A stretch of 64,000 nucleotides of DNA from Drosophila miranda (Eukaryota; Arthropoda; Insecta; Diptera; Drosophilidae): NCBI RefSeq assembly GCF_003369915.1, contig NC_046677.1:22896913-22960912 (forward strand). The letters run 5' to 3'. The notes under the pieces were generated by a model. It saw nothing but the letters and a program-made list of their open reading frames with translations, made no database searches and was not told the DNA's origin. This document shows, in pieces, positions 12,442 to 23,561 of this stretch. The stretch's first letter is position 1; each line of letters starts with the position of its first letter. The translations under genes and the position numbers were made by a program.

Positions 12442-15080
12442 ATGGTCAACCATCATTCAAATGGCGGCGGCAGTGCCGGAAACAGCAGCGGCAGCCTGCG
12501 AGGCGGCGGCGGAGGGGCCCACGGTGGTGGCGACTACTCCGGCGATGATCGGAGTGGCGGCGGCGAGGAGCGCGAGAGATTGGACGGTGATCTGCACGAT
12601 AAACCCACCTACCTGCTGGAGCACCTGGCCACCTTTACTGTGAACAAGGAGTCGGGCATTGTGTACCCAGCGGATGGTATGCGCCGTCTGCTCCAGCTGG
12701 AGAAGACCACGGGCATCTGGTCGCAGAAGATGCAGCTCTGCCTCGACTACCAGTGGGTGCTCATCATGGACTACGAAACGGGGGTAGGTTCATTTCACCA
12801 ACTATTTGAAGGTGACATTATTATTCCACATTATTAACTCATTCAATCCATCCCTTCCAGAACATCATTGAGCGTTTCCCGGCCTCACTTGTCCAGGAGC
12901 CCACGGCCTTCACCTCCAACGATGCCATGGAGCTGTACAACAACATTCTCGTTTTCATTGTATCCGGCGGCGGCGGCTCCCGCTCCGAGATGCACATATT
13001 CCAGGTGAGATTTGCCTCGCTTCAGCAGTCTCTTGAGTTCCCAACTAATCCTCTCTGATCTTCGATTGCAGTCACAAAGCGTATCCGCCGTGCATTTGGT
13101 GGAGGATCTGAAGCAGCTGCGCAGCGGCAAGATGATCACACAGCAGCGCGGGGCCACTCCCACGCAGTCGGCAGGAGCCTCCGGTATGGCCATGATGATG
13201 AGCAAGACCTCCTCTTCGTCTTCGCACAGCCGGGCCGAGCTCCACCAGCAAAGGGAGCAGCGCGGTGACCGGGAGAGAGACAGGGAACGCGAGAGGGATA
13301 GAGAGAGGGAGCGAGACCGGGAGCGGGAGAGTCACCATCACATGCACCAAAGGAGCAGCGTGGAGCAGTATGGAATGCGAGGCGGCGGAGCCGTGACCGA
13401 AGTGGACCTGGGCCACAACGGGGAGACGGATTCGGAGCACGGTGGAGTCAACGAGCGGGACGAGACGAGCTCCACCTCCAGCGAGAAGTACGAGCGGGAC
13501 GTGGCCGTGCTCAATCATTGCTTCGACGATATTGAAAAGTTTATAGCGCGGCTGCAGCACGCCGCCGCCGCCTCAAGGGAGCTGGAGAGGCGCAGGAGGA
13601 ACCGGAAGTCAAAGAAGCGAGACCCAGGAGAGGGCCTGCTCACACTGAGGACACGGCCACCACACGAGAAGGAGTTCGTGGATATATTCGCCAAATTCAA
13701 GCTGTCGTTCAACCTGCTGGCCAAGCTGAAGGCACACATCCATGACCCGAACGCCCCGGAGCTGGTGCACTTCCTCTTCACCCCACTGGCCCTCATCGTG
13801 GAGGCCTCAAGCGACACCTACTACGAGTCACAACTGCCGGCGCGCGTCGTCAACCCGCTGCTGACGCGGGAGGCCATCAATCTGCTCATCAACTGCGTTA
13901 CCAGCAAGGAGACGGAGCTGTGGCGGTCTCTGGGCGATGCCTGGGTCATTCCACGCGACCAGTGGAAGGACGACGTCGGCTCCTACCACCCCGTCTTCCT
14001 CGACGGCTGGTCCCCCGACTACCTTATCAACGACGAGCTGGAGCCCACATCCCCGCCAGCTCATGTGAGCAAGCGACGTCTGGAGGTTCAGGCCGGACCT
14101 GGCCACGGCTCCGGATTGAACGGACGGGGCCCGCCAGGCGGAGGCGTCTACGATGACTACGACACTGGGAATGGCATGGCCATGGCCATGGGCATGGGCA
14201 TGGGCATCGAGAAGTACACCATCCACCATGGCAACGATCGGGAGAGGGAACGCGATCGGGATAGGGATCGTGCAGGTGCCATCAGTGCCTCAGACTTCAA
14301 TACCCGCAGCGAGCTGTCCTTCGACTCGATCGAGCGGGGTGGAGCAGCGGGCCATGGCCCAGGGCCTGGGGCAGGACCCACACTAAGCGCCATCACCGCG
14401 GGCCTCCAGAACCTCCACACGCGAGACTCCCGTGACGGAAACGGAGGAAGAGGAGGAGGAGGAGGCGGTGGCGGATATGGGCCAGGTGCTGGAGCCGCCT
14501 CAGAGTTGTCGGTGGCAGGTGGACGCGCGACCAATGTCAGCGACGACCAGATGCTCGAGTCCTGGCTGGAGGATCTGCAGACGGGAGGCTCGAAGATTGT
14601 GCTGGTCACCTATCCGCGTACCGCCAACAACGACAAGGAGCTCAGTGTAATGCGAGGCGAATACCTGGAGGTAAGAAGATCTTAGACCGAAAATCCGTTG
14701 CTAGAGTAACCCTAATCTCAATCTTTTCTGCAGATCCTCGATGACACCCGGAAGTGGTGGAAGGCGCGCAATATGCGCGGCCATGTGGCCCATGTCCCTC
14801 ACACGATCGTCACGCCGTTCAACTATGGTGACGGCGACGGGGCCCAGTACTATGGACAGCCGCCGCAGCAGCAGCAGCAGACCCTGACGCAGGGGGGTCC
14901 TGCCAGCAAGTCTCGACCAGGGGTAAGCCATCGATTGTAGCTCTCTCGATCGCTAACATACTCATTCGAATCGATTTCTGTGCACAGGACAACCCTGGAA
15001 TGGAACAGCGATCCCCCGATCCCACGGATATGATGCGCAGCAAGCATCTGGGGAAGAAGGGCGAGTTCCGTTACTTCTAG
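12442..15080 (+). CDS. aru: arouser, EPS8-family PTB-SH3 adaptor
   Basis: Five coding exons (12442-12783, 12861-13004, 13072-14670, 14734-14922, 14988-15080), all phase 0, give 788 residues. After a Gly/Ser-rich start, residues about 50-185 form the EPS8-type PTB domain (YLLEHLATFTVNKESGIVYP). A long middle holds an Arg/Asp/Glu repeat (DRERERDRER, about 245-270) and a helical EPS8-like region around residues 325-450. An SH3 domain is split by intron 3: IVLVTYPRTANNDKELSV before it and DDTRKWWKARNMRGHVAHVP after it. The protein ends GKKGEFRYF. EPS8 proteins couple receptor tyrosine kinases to Rac and actin; fly aru affects ethanol sensitivity and synapse number. The ATG at 12442 follows the acceptor at 12398. 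Confidence 0.92.
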
Positions 15081-15675
15081 AATCGATTAATCGAAATACA
15101 CACCCACGCATATATACACAGACACAGGCACGGATATATATATTCGATAGTGAGAGCATAATAGAGCGACAGACACGTCCGTCTAGACTAAAACGTCCAC
15201 TTCCCCCGCAAATTAAAAAATATTAAACCATAAGACTAATCTAAGTTCAGGCCCAGATCCCCCCCAGATTGGAGATGCGGCAGGATATATACATAGCTAA
15301 AGCTAAAGCTGAAGAGCTGATGGAAAGGCGCAGGCAATAAATTGTTTTAATAAAACCATATCCAAAGGATCCCCTAGAAGATTGTTCGAGTTAAGCGCTA
15401 AGGGAGAGCGGACTTATTCTATGAATCCCCAATGATCGCACAGATAGATCGAGTAAGGATTTGCTTTATTTATTAAGTAGTGATCGGCTTAGTTCCGAAT
15501 TTTCAACGACTAAATAGATCGATTGCATAGATCCGATTAGTCCTAAGAGTGGACCTACGCTATCGATTGTTGACTTTGCTTTATTTGAATGCTCACAAGA
15601 AGAAGGTTAACTGGTGCTCTACAGGAATATCAAAGCCAACGATTGAACAAAGATCCGATCCAAGCCGATCTCCCA
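15081..15675. other. Convergent 3' region between aru and galectin
   Basis: This holds the aru 3' UTR, with AATAAA-like signals near 15337-15352, and the facing galectin end. There are several ATCGAT and ATCGATT words, but no open frame of interest. Confidence 0.6.
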
Positions 15676-16775
15676 TTAGATGATGGATAGCTTCTCTACG
15701 CGGGCCAGTAGCGGGGAATCGGAGTGGTACTCCAGGCTCCTGACGGCAAAGTCGCCCACGTCATTGGTGAAGCACTTGAGGGTGGATATCGAGAAGGGGC
15801 GCACCGGGAAGTTGTAGTACGTAAAGTACTGTCCATTGACGGCGATCAGGAATGCGCGATCCCCGAGCCCAAAGGCGATCTTGAAGAGCTTGCCCCGCAC
15901 GAATGGGAACTCGCCCTCGGTCTCCTCGTCGTCGCTGGCAAAGCTGGAAAAGAGGTAGAATGGAGAGTATAATTATCCGAGGTAATCCCTGATAGGGATA
16001 GGCATAGAGACCCACCTGTTGTCCTCGCGCTGGTAGCTCCGGGAGACGGTCGTTCTGTCAAAGTTCACCTGAAAGCGGAGCACAGTGCGTCCGGTGTCGT
16101 TGCATTGGAAACAGATGGAGAATTCCGTGGTGGGTGGACCCTTGGCGATGCACTCCATGGCCACGACGGTGCCCGTCTCGTAGCGGCGGGGCACGTCGCT
16201 CTGGAAGGCGATGCGGTCGGGGCACATGAGGGTGCGCGGGAAGACCAGGGGAAACAGCATGCGGTGGTGGAACTGGGTGATCTTCTCGAAGTCGCCATAG
16301 GCTCGCACATAGTTGATTTGCTTGGGGAACTTGACGAACTCGAAGGATCCGTACAGCTGATCGTTCACGTAGATCTCGAAGCAGCGCTGGAGCACAGCCA
16401 CGCGGAAGGTGAAACTCTGGCCGGGTATCAGGGGGTTCTTGGGACCATCGCTTTTCCAGTTCTTGGAGATCTCCTCCTGCTGCCATCCCTCGCCGGGCTG
16501 GAACATGCTCCGGATGATCTGGCCCTCCCGGAAGTTGGCCTCGATCTTCAGGAAGACCGTCTCGCTCTCGTTCTGCGCGTTTACATTGTCCGTAAGGTCC
16601 AGGGAGATTCTGTTTTACGGGATCAATCGGTGATTAAAGTAAAGATATGTAGATCTGAGATCTTGGGGACATAATCTGTTGCCTACTTATTGGGATGTGG
16701 CTTGACGCGTCCACTGACGACGAGCACATGCCCGAAGGGCACCTCCGTGAGCACCTTTGCCTTCCACACGTTCAT
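15676..16775 (-). CDS. galectin: Galectin with two carbohydrate-recognition domains
   Basis: Three exons (16687-16775, 16016-16609, 15676-15943) join in frame to 316 residues, near the usual size of a tandem-repeat galectin. The first CRD (about 5-140) starts VPFGHVLVVSGRVKPHPNK and has the FTFRVAVLQRCFEIYVNDQL strand pair and a GWQQEE motif that matches the conserved Trp and Glu. The second (about 165-310) repeats this as FKIAFGLGDRAFLIAVNGQY. Canonical sugar-contact residues (H-NPR...N) are only partly kept in the first CRD (ANFREGQIIRS), so its beta-galactoside binding may be altered. There is no signal peptide, as usual for galectins. The ATG at 16775 is the first in frame and gives the family-type start. 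Confidence 0.92.
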
Positions 16776-19205
16776 CACGCCTCAGCGACTCCACTGCAAC
16801 TGATTCGGATTCGGAAACTCTGAGAGCCACAGCTAGAGCCCGAGCAGGACACGTCTTATGCGATGTTATGCTAATAGATTCGCCATTCGCCGCTTCATTC
16901 CTTCATTTATTTATTGTGATTATGTAAAGGGCAGGAGGACAGGCAACGAAACAACGGCATGAAATGAAGAATTACCTGCAGCCACATGCAAACTTGACAT
17001 GGACGTGGACGTGGATGTGGACGTGGACGTGGTAAGGTTACCACCCCCGCCCACACCCACACCAACACCAACACCGACACACAGGCCATGTAACCCGTTC
17101 AATCGAATCCCATTCAACCCCTGGATCCAATCCGACCCCTGACATGACGAGACGAGAACCTTGCGCGCTTATTTATTTGATTCAATCCTTGCCTTTGTAA
17201 CCCATAACTGTCATCCTCAAGTTCTTTTCACGGTTGTTGTCACGCCCCCGACCGCCCATTTGTTGCTAGTTACACTCTCCACCCCCCAATCCCAACGCTA
17301 GTCATACCCTCGGATTCGTAAATGTCGAGGGTGGTATGGTATTCGCGCCATCTATGCTATAAGATCTATTCACAAATTCCGCTGATCTCACATTTGTAAT
17401 GAAGGGTAGCAAAGAATCATACAATCCCATAAAAATGAATATCATATTTCTATTCATCAAACCTCTGGTTAGGATTATTATTTGATTCCATTTCCAGGAA
17501 ATCTGTCCAGCGGATATCGGAATATAAGGAAAAGTTTACTTCTTCCATTGTTTCCATTGTTGTTGCGTGTCTTGGGCTTGGGTGAAATAAAACAAGGCAA
17601 AAACAATTGATTCCCTGTCTAAAGTTTTTGCATTTGCAGTAAAGTGCGACTCCGGCCTGGGATGGGCATTGGACTGAGGCAAGAGCAGTCGTTGGAGCTG
17701 GAGCTGGCACTGGAGCTGGAGCACTCATCCATCCTTTCCAGTCAGAGTCATTTCTTTTGACATTCCTTGGCATATTCGCTGATGTTCTGACTCTGTTTCT
17801 GTCTACATCTACGCCTTCACTTTAGTCAAAGTTCGCGCCAATGACATCTCCACGGAGCTCCGCTCATCCCTCGCCCTGACTACGTGGCCCTCGGCCCTCT
17901 CCGTTTCTGTCGCTGTCTCTGTCTCTGTCTCTGGCTTTGTCCGTGTCGCTTGCACCTGATCGAATTGGGCCCCAAGTCTTTGGCTTTGGCAGTTTCTCTG
18001 CTCAGCTCTGCTTTTGCTTCTGCTTCTGTTGCTGATTGCGTTTCACCTTGGCACACTCCGCACCGCCCACGCTCCACCCACGCTCCCCCCACGAGAGAAG
18101 GTGCCTGGCTACGCCTGCTACCGCTGGCAAATTGCTAATTGGTTAGTTATGGCTCCTCTGAGAGGAGAGCAGCTCCCAGGGTGACCTTGCTAACCCCTGA
18201 CACACCCGACACACGACCCGAAACAGAGCTAATGAAGTAATCGTGTCGATTTCAACTTTAATTTCCGGTTGTCACTCCAACTGATAACTCGAGCAAGGTT
18301 TGTGTACGTTGCACAATTATCAGTTTTCAGTTTTTAGTTTTCTTCCCCTTTCGGCTACAACCCACCCCCCTCGCCACGTTGCCTGCTACCTGGGCAGCCC
18401 TCTAAGAGAGACGGAGAGAGGCGGCGTCTTCTCCAGAGGTCTTATCTCAGTTTTAGTTCTAGTTCGAGCTCCCATTCCCCAGTCGCCCATATCGAATCGG
18501 TTCAAGTCGAGCGACGACACGTCTACAGAAATCAGATTTTACAGTCGTGGGACCCCCAAATCGTACAAGCAATATAACGATAATGGGTTTATGGTTTCCC
18601 GCCGTCTGCCATCCGTGCCACCATGGCAGCACGCCTACAATTCGCACTTCCAAAACAGAAGTCGAACAGAACCGAAGCCGAAGCCGACACCGACGCCAAA
18701 CGGTAGCCGAAGATCCGAGCGATCGTTTAATCGGGAGTCGGGAATTGGGGAATTGGGGAATCGGGTAACCGGCATACCACCACCGACATATCGGAATGGG
18801 GAATGGGGAAAAGGGGGGCTCCAATCGACTTCTGTTCTGCAGGTGCCGTTGGGCCTAGCGCGAAATCAGAGAGGCAAGTGGTGTGGGGCGCAGAGCGTGC
18901 AATATCAGTATCAGTGTCATTATCAACTTCGATCCACTCGATGAAAGGCCAACAATTGTGCAATTTCTGATTGATTAAGGCATAGGAGGGTTACGGTACG
19001 GTAACCATACCGATCCTCACCTGTCCGCTCCTCTGGAGCTCGCACTCACTGACGACTAATGATGACGTTGACAAGTTGGATACGATCTCCAATCGACGAT
19101 TAGCACGCGTCCCTGTAATTTGTAATCGTGTTCGTCCCGCATTGGACACACTCTGGAAAAGCCTCTGAGATTCCAAGACTCTCAAACCCACGTGGCGTTT
19201 ACTTG
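16776..19205. other. Intergenic, upstream of galectin and downstream of mir-375
   Basis: No gene seen. It contains a TGGACG-type hexamer tract (17000-17032), runs of TCTGTC near 17900-17940 and GGGAAT(T)-type repeats near 18735-18810. A 214-codon frame at 18300-18944 starts without a conserved leader and looks like chance. Part may belong to the mir-375 primary transcript. Confidence 0.55.
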
Positions 19206-19293
19206 AGGCATGAAAATAACTTAAGCCAAACGAACAAACTTTTTGCATTGCGATCACAGTTTGCATTCCCCTGGCCCAAGTAATTCGCTGCCT
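19206..19293 (-). ncRNA. mir-375: mir-375 precursor hairpin
   Basis: The reverse complement of 19217-19238 matches, over 22 nt, the mature fly miR-375 as I remember it; it begins TTTGTTCGTTTGGC and ends CTTAAGTTA. The flanking sequence folds as required. On the minus strand the 5' arm ACTTGGGCCA pairs with the TGGCTTAAGT block of the mature arm (with G-U pairs). CAAACT pairs with AGTTTG next to the loop, and AGGCA/TGCCT closes the base. The mature strand is in the 3' arm, as in the miR-375 family. No protein-coding host transcript is evident on this strand, so it is probably an independent intergenic miRNA gene. In vertebrates miR-375 acts in endocrine cells; the fly role is less clear. Confidence 0.9.
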
Positions 19294-20804
19294 TATTCGG
19301 GTGGGTGTGCTCTCAGACACAGGCACAGGCCTTGGATGCAGTGCATCTCTGGGTTACACGTTGGCACCAGCCACTGAGCGAAAACTGAACGCGCACTGAT
19401 CGTGATCGATCGCCTGGATGGATGGATGGCTGGATCTTTTTTTTGGAGGAGTAGATCAGGGAGCACTATGCACTTGTCGCGTATCGAAACGTAACTGAAT
19501 TGTTGGATTTGACGGTGAAGTTTAAAACGTCAGCTCTGCTGGGCCCACGAAGTTGTCGTCGATCGCCCGAACCGCCGATTGCCGATATCTCTCACCTCCG
19601 AAGGCGGAGGAAGAGGAAGAGGAAAGAGGAGGAGCTCTGCTCCGAGAGGGTGTATGGTATATGGCATGTGCCTGTGTGTGAGGGAGAAGCCCAGACAGTA
19701 ACAGAAACAGAAACCGAATGGCAAAGAAATAAATATGAAATATTGAACGCATAAATGTGGAGCAAAAGTGGGTAATATTTTCGTAGATACGGGCACGCTC
19801 TGGGGTACATATGTACGTACTGTGTGTGAATGCGTGCTGTCTTTGTATTGGCCATTAAAAAACAGTTCGACATGACTCTTGTGCTCTTTTCCTCTTTTCC
19901 GCTGCTGTCAACGTAGCCGCAAAAAGAAAATTAAATGGCCCACAATTTGTCTCAATAGATTCCATTCCCATTCTCATTTCCTCTTATCAGCAGCGGCAGG
20001 TAGTGGTAATGGTATCTATAGCTGAGGGTTCTCTGCTCCCTTTATTTTACCTGGGGACCAGGTCAGGCGAATCCATCCACATGCATGTGTGGCGGCTGTG
20101 TGTGACACCTGACAACGTCAACGATTGTTTGTTTGCTCAACGTCGTGCGATCTGTTACCCCTGCCACGTTTGCCATTGTCAGAGAGGGAGAGCGAGAGAG
20201 ACCCAGTGCTCCAGACCCCTACACAGCCTTATCAACGGACAGCGAACATGTCGAGAAAAGTCATAATTTTCTTTGATGTTTGCACGAGCCGGAGTGTCAT
20301 TAATTGATTTATTACCAAAGTTGATTGTCATGTTCCTGTCTCTGCTCCGTTCTGGTGTCGGGTGTGGGTATTCGATTTCTCCACTTCGATTTGGGGACTG
20401 TCCAACTAATTATATGGCCAACTAATTAGGTAATGTGTTTGCTTGGCACTTGGCACTCTTCAATGTGACCCCCCAGAGGAACACTTAGACTAGATTGGGG
20501 GTGGCATGAAAATGTCAATGCGAATGCGATCCCATTCCCTTACAGTGTGCAGTGCAGTGTAAATTCCATTTCGATTCTTGTTTAAAGTAAGCATACACAT
20601 ACACCGCATTTTTTCACTCCAATTCCCGGTTCCCGGTCATGTGTGTCTACATTTGGAGCAGCGTGTTTATTCAGCTTGGAAACTGAGGCCACCACCACCA
20701 CACACACAAGACAGTACAGTAAACACTTTATTGTACGAGTGTATATATTGTATATATATCAGTCATCTACGGCTACAGTTCCATCTATAGAGTAAACCAG
20801 ACTC
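19294..20804. other. Intergenic, upstream of mir-375
   Basis: This is the likely promoter region for the minus-strand mir-375 transcript. It holds GGATGGATGGATGG (near 19415), AGAGGAAGAGG runs and a TATATATTG tract near 20745. No coding gene seen. Confidence 0.5.
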
Positions 20805-21394
20805 TCAATGGCGGCGATTGTCGTCGGCATTTTGTGACGTCGGCTTCTTTAGGCTCCCTTTGCCGGTGGCTTCTATAACATTCTGCATGACCAGGTCGTA
20901 AAGGTTTTGCTCCTCCTTTATTTCGTTGGCCTCGTCATTATCCTTCACCGCCGCCTGCAGGGACTCCAGCTCTTTTCTGTAGTTGTCTAGGGCCTCGTGC
21001 AGTAGTTTCTCCACCGGCGAGTAGGTGATGCGTGACCTTAGACGAGCCTTGGCCAGTTCCAGCGACTTTGGAGGGAGATAAGAGATTTTTTTAGTAGCTC
21101 TATGGGAAATCACCACTCCCATCTCACCTTGAGGGTGTTTGTGTTCCTTAACAGAGCCTCTTCGTATGACAGGACTTTAGGTGGCGGCGGATGGATCGAA
21201 ATCTTGGCCAGCTTCTCGGTCTCGCGTTCCAGCTTCAGCTCCTCAGCCTGACTGCAGGATAATAATAGAAATACAAGTGTTCTTTCACTGATACATATGT
21301 ACATATGTATTCCAGCTTACACTTTCTCCAGTTTCTGATCAATTTCCGACTCCAATGCCATGTATTTGTCATTAATTTCCTTTATAAGGTCCAT
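20805..21394 (-). CDS. Uncharacterised small coiled-coil protein
   Basis: Three exons (21321-21394, 21128-21251, 20805-21065) splice in frame to 152 residues, beginning MDLIKEINDKYMALESEIDQ. Most of the chain is charged helix: residues 1-45 and 68-125 are Glu/Lys/Leu-rich and look like coiled coils, with a proline hinge between them (IHPPPPKVLSYEEALLRN). There is no signal peptide or membrane segment. An in-frame ATG at 21556 would add 54 unconvincing residues, so 21394 is preferred. I do not recognise the family; it resembles small cytoskeletal or ciliary adaptors only in general character. Three clean introns with matching phases make it a real gene. Confidence 0.75.
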
Positions 21395-21977
21395 CGTATC
21401 GTATCGTTTATTAAATAAAAAGAAAGTGTAAACAAATGAGTTGCCAAGCAACGGTAACTTTTCCCCGTCCGTGCTGCCAGATGGATCTGCCAGCAACAGA
21501 GCTGCCAGATGCAGGTGTGTTTCATTCCCAAATTGTATCCGATATTTCACTTGCATTCGAAAACCATCGACTGACTATCGCGTAGAAACGTGCGGTTTAG
21601 GAACATCCGATTGGTTTATTTTGGTGAACTAAAATTCCAGGTGCGATTTAAAATAAAAGTATTCAATATATTAAGATATAAATAAAATTCCAATTATATA
21701 TAAATATAATCCTAAAACCTCAGCGAATAGGTTTATATATTTTTCCCGCTCATAAGAAATTTTATTTGTGCTATTTTTGTGATTTGCAATAGCCGAATCA
21801 GGGCTGTATATTTCTTTAATGTTAGTTTTGGATTTATTAAGTGTCGGTATTCTACGTTTCAATCCACACAATACCTTTGATCTGTTGCGCATCACAATCA
21901 AGTGGAATCATACAAGCTATACCTATATCTACAATAAGCCTCCTACTTAATTAAGCACCGTTCCCCCGTTGCATGTC
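21395..21977. other. Intergenic between kraken and the coiled-coil gene
   Basis: This is the promoter and 5' end of the coiled-coil gene, plus the short 3' end of kraken. It is AT-rich from 21650 to 21960. No further gene is seen. Confidence 0.6.
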
Positions 21978-23303
21978 CTACAGGTCGCGCAGGAAATGAT
22001 TGATGTGCGGTGCCACCCGCTCCGGCGTGACCAGGTGCAGGTGATGGGTGCCAGGTACTTCCACGTATACCACATGGGCAGCGTGCTCCTTGAGCGTGGC
22101 TATCACATCCGCATAGACCTGGGGAGTCTCGAACTTCATGCCGGGCGTCCCGCGGATGTTAAGCACCTTGCAGCGGATCTGACGAGCATAGGCCAACGTC
22201 TGTTCCGCGGTAAACATGCCCAGCAGGCTCACCTTGAGCCGCAGGTCCCGCGCAAAGAGATAGCCATCCTTGGTGGGGTTGTGTCGCATGCCCCGCTGCA
22301 TCAGGATCTCCACCGAAGCCTCGTCGACGGAGCCATCGTAGGCGTCCAGCACCAGTTTGATCATCTCGTCGTACGAGTAGCAGGGCTGCTTGCTCTCGGG
22401 CAACGTCTCATAGTCGAGGAATTTGTCAAGCGCCTTGCCCGTGCCCTCTGCAATCCGCTTAATGCCACGCACCGTCGGCCCGGCAATGTCAATGTTGATC
22501 AGCTTGGCCACCTCATCCGGGAAGCTGGCGGCGTACATGAAAGTCAGCGCTCCGCCCAGGGAGTGACCGAGAAGGGTGACGTTCTTCCAGTTATACTTGC
22601 GCACGATGCGACGGATCAGGCAGATGCCGTCCCAGAAAATGAAGTACTGCATGCCCTGTGGATAGTGTGAGGACTTGCCGTGGCCGGGCAGATCGATGGC
22701 CAGGACTGCGCAGTCAGCCGTCAGCAGAGGGCACAGCCTGTCGAAGCTCCCACAATTGTCCTGCCATCCGTGCAAAGCGATTATGGGCTGCTTATTGCGC
22801 GATCCCCACCACTTGCCTGAGGAGATGAAAGGAGATAGGAAACGGAAACGTATGATGCGAACGCTGCGTCATGATGAAATCACGTCAATTGCTGATGCTA
22901 TGGGCCGATATGGCTATGGCAGACCAGCGATAAGCCGAGCCAGACAGGCTTACTCATTCACACGCACTTACCTGCCAGAGTGCCCCACGGTACATCGATC
23001 GAGAACTCCTCCCAGCTGTCGGCTCCCAGCTGTTCCTCAACGACGCCATCTGAAAGGCGAGCAGACATTGCACGTAGCAATATTTAACAATTGCAAAACA
23101 AACAGCAGCACAGAGAAGGGGGGAGAGCTGTCGTAACGGTCTGGCGAAATCGTTTTGTCTGTCGCGGCAGGTGAGAGCGCTAGACTTTGGACCGCAGGTC
23201 AGACTTAAAAGGTACCACCACACTCACTTGTCTTTGACGCCGCCGACAGCCCCAGAGCTGACGATGTCAGTGACGTTGTTGTTGCCAGTCGTGCTTGTGC
23301 CAT
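21978..23303 (-). CDS. kraken: kraken-type serine hydrolase (SERHL family, alpha/beta hydrolase)
   Basis: Three exons (23228-23303, 22972-23049, 21978-22816) give 330 residues. After a Ser/Thr/Ala-rich N-terminus (MAQARLATTTSLTSSALGLS) the alpha/beta-hydrolase fold starts at DVPWGTLAGKWWGS, then HGWQDN (oxyanion region), AIDLPGHGKSSHYP and the nucleophile elbow GHSLGG with Ser at about residue 137. The catalytic His is in PGTHHLHL (about 309-310). This order matches serine hydrolase-like proteins. Fly kraken has been described as a midgut-expressed putative detoxifying or digestive hydrolase; substrates are not known to me. The N-terminal 30 residues could be an organelle-targeting sequence. 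The 5' end lies 258 bp from the divergent WBP4 start. Confidence 0.88.
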
Positions 23304-23446
23304 GGTCAAGATTCAGATGGTGTTGACTCCCGTGTAGTTGTTGTGCAGGCACTGGTTGACGCAGGTCCGACTAGCTGCAAAGAGCAAAGAGCGACTAACT
23401 AAAAATGGTAAATATTTTAGCCGTGGCGCCGTCGAGTAAAAGTCAA

Positions 23447-23479
23447 TATCGATAGTTGATATCGATTGTTGGTATCGAT
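23447..23479. promoter_or_regulatory. Triple DRE in the kraken/WBP4 divergent promoter
   Basis: TATCGATA (23447), TATCGAT (23460) and TATCGAT (23473) sit at an exact 13 bp step, between ATGs at 23303 (minus) and 23562 (plus). DRE is the binding site of DREF/BEAF and marks housekeeping promoters and insulators in flies. Confidence 0.8.
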
Positions 23480-23561
23480 TGACTGTTTTGCTTTTGTGTT
23501 GTTTCGTTAAAAACAAACTCGAATTAAATACATTTTAGAAGGTTGCGGCTGTTAAATCACC

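Noticed and set aside
18300-18944. 214-codon open frame on plus strand
   Set aside because: No ATG-led conserved start, mixed low-complexity composition, no splice partners, and the opposite strand is equally open.
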